A DNA stretch of 63,996 bases from Collinsella sp. BA40 (GTDB taxonomy: Bacteria; Actinomycetota; Coriobacteriia; Coriobacteriales; Coriobacteriaceae): the NCBI RefSeq assembly GCF_008014645.1, contig NZ_VOWY01000014.1:1-63996 (forward strand), in the 5' to 3' direction. Positions 63,722 to 63,996 of this stretch are shown here, piece by piece (the stretch's first letter is position 1; the number at the start of each line of letters is the position of its first letter). Under the pieces are notes generated by a model. The model saw nothing but the letters and a program-made list of their open reading frames with translations, was not told the origin of the DNA and made no database searches. A program made the position numbers and the translations under genes.

Positions 63722-63996
63722 GGTGTGCTCCGATAACGCTGTGTAATCGAAGATAGTATAAATCTCGTACTTTGAAGTGGGTGAGAAGTCCACCCGTCTA
63801 TTCAATTTGACCGTATATCGCTCGCATTGTGGTGACTTAAAGATCATATTGGCTAGATCGCCTAAGATCATATTGACCGATTCGCTGCATATGAAGGTTG
63901 CAATGCAAAATATATACGACCGTCTTAAGGAGCGGGGGGTGTCTCTATGGTTTTGTCAACCATGGCCGCCCTCGTTTTTCAGCATGGTCCATCGGG
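63722..63996. other. Right-edge region with direct repeats and a possible partial ORF
   Basis: TATACT on the minus strand (63755-63760) is a candidate -10 for the NUDIX gene. AGATCATATTG is repeated at 63841-63851 and 63865-63875 (24-base period). A plus-strand frame opens at ATG 63891 (or GTG 63939 with AAGGAG 6 bases before) and runs off the edge, starting MKVAMQNIYDRLKERG; a different frame from ATG 63947 is also open. Not enough is present to call a gene. Confidence 0.3.

Overview
The window is about 64 kb of high-GC, densely coding chromosome. Gene content points to an actinobacterium of class Coriobacteriia, most likely Collinsella or a close relative. The evidence is a split transketolase, FtsE with a long Pro/Ala-rich leader, ribosomal protein L31 with an Ala/Lys/Glu tail, surface proteins with SLH-like C-terminal modules, and a DUF1275/YitT/CPBP membrane repertoire. 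This assignment is inference, not a database result. Apart from the accessory stretches below it looks like ordinary core genome. No rRNA, tRNA, CRISPR array or complete insertion sequence was recognised.

Layout. 0.1-10 kb: class A penicillin-binding protein, U32 peptidase-family protein, tyrosyl-tRNA synthetase, two convergent Cof-type HAD phosphatases, citrate synthase and an ACT-domain protein. 10-16.7 kb: rpmE behind two tandem hairpins, a small membrane protein behind a TGAAC/GTTCA operator, then secA-prfB-yitT as one transcription unit. 16.9-27.6 kb: a membrane-anchored protein of unknown function, both transketolase halves, ftsE-ftsX, rnr-TPR protein-smpB (RNA quality control), and a flavin reductase followed by rubredoxin. 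27.9-41.8 kb: an orphan protein, an amidohydrolase, a zinc-ribbon membrane protein, the copper operon copA-copZ-csoR, a DEAD-box helicase, a CPBP protease, a YgiQ radical SAM protein, a HAD phosphatase and a PD-(D/E)xK-like protein. 41.8-50.1 kb: a Mg2+ P-type ATPase with a long leader containing a small ORF, DUF1275, an iron-dependent alcohol dehydrogenase, mnmA, and cysK divergent from an Rrf2 regulator. 50.5-64 kb is the accessory part: a 1344-residue secreted GH123/DUF4091-like protein, a GC-rich palindrome-filled gap with degraded coding, an XRE-aminotransferase fusion, a winged-helix protein with a long RGG tail, a second PD-(D/E)xK-like paralogue, and a PLD-helicase-DUF3427 protein next to a NUDIX hydrolase.

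Most interesting points. (1) Release factor 2 carries Ser-Pro-Thr where RF2 normally has the Ser-Pro-Phe codon-recognition tripeptide. In the same window 26 of 45 annotated genes end in TAG, 15 in TAA and only 4 in TGA, which is unusual for GC-rich DNA. (2) The mgtA-type gene has a consensus promoter about 390 bases upstream and, between the two, a 30-codon Arg-rich ORF with a perfect ribosome-binding site; this looks like an uncharacterised leader-peptide control system. (3) The XRE-aminotransferase fusion is preceded by four AATTGAAC boxes, a MocR-like design built on a different DNA-binding domain. (4) Two diverged paralogues with an AbiEi/DUF559-like layout lie 18 kb apart, one of them beside the AT-richer PLD-helicase/NUDIX pair, a possible defence locus.
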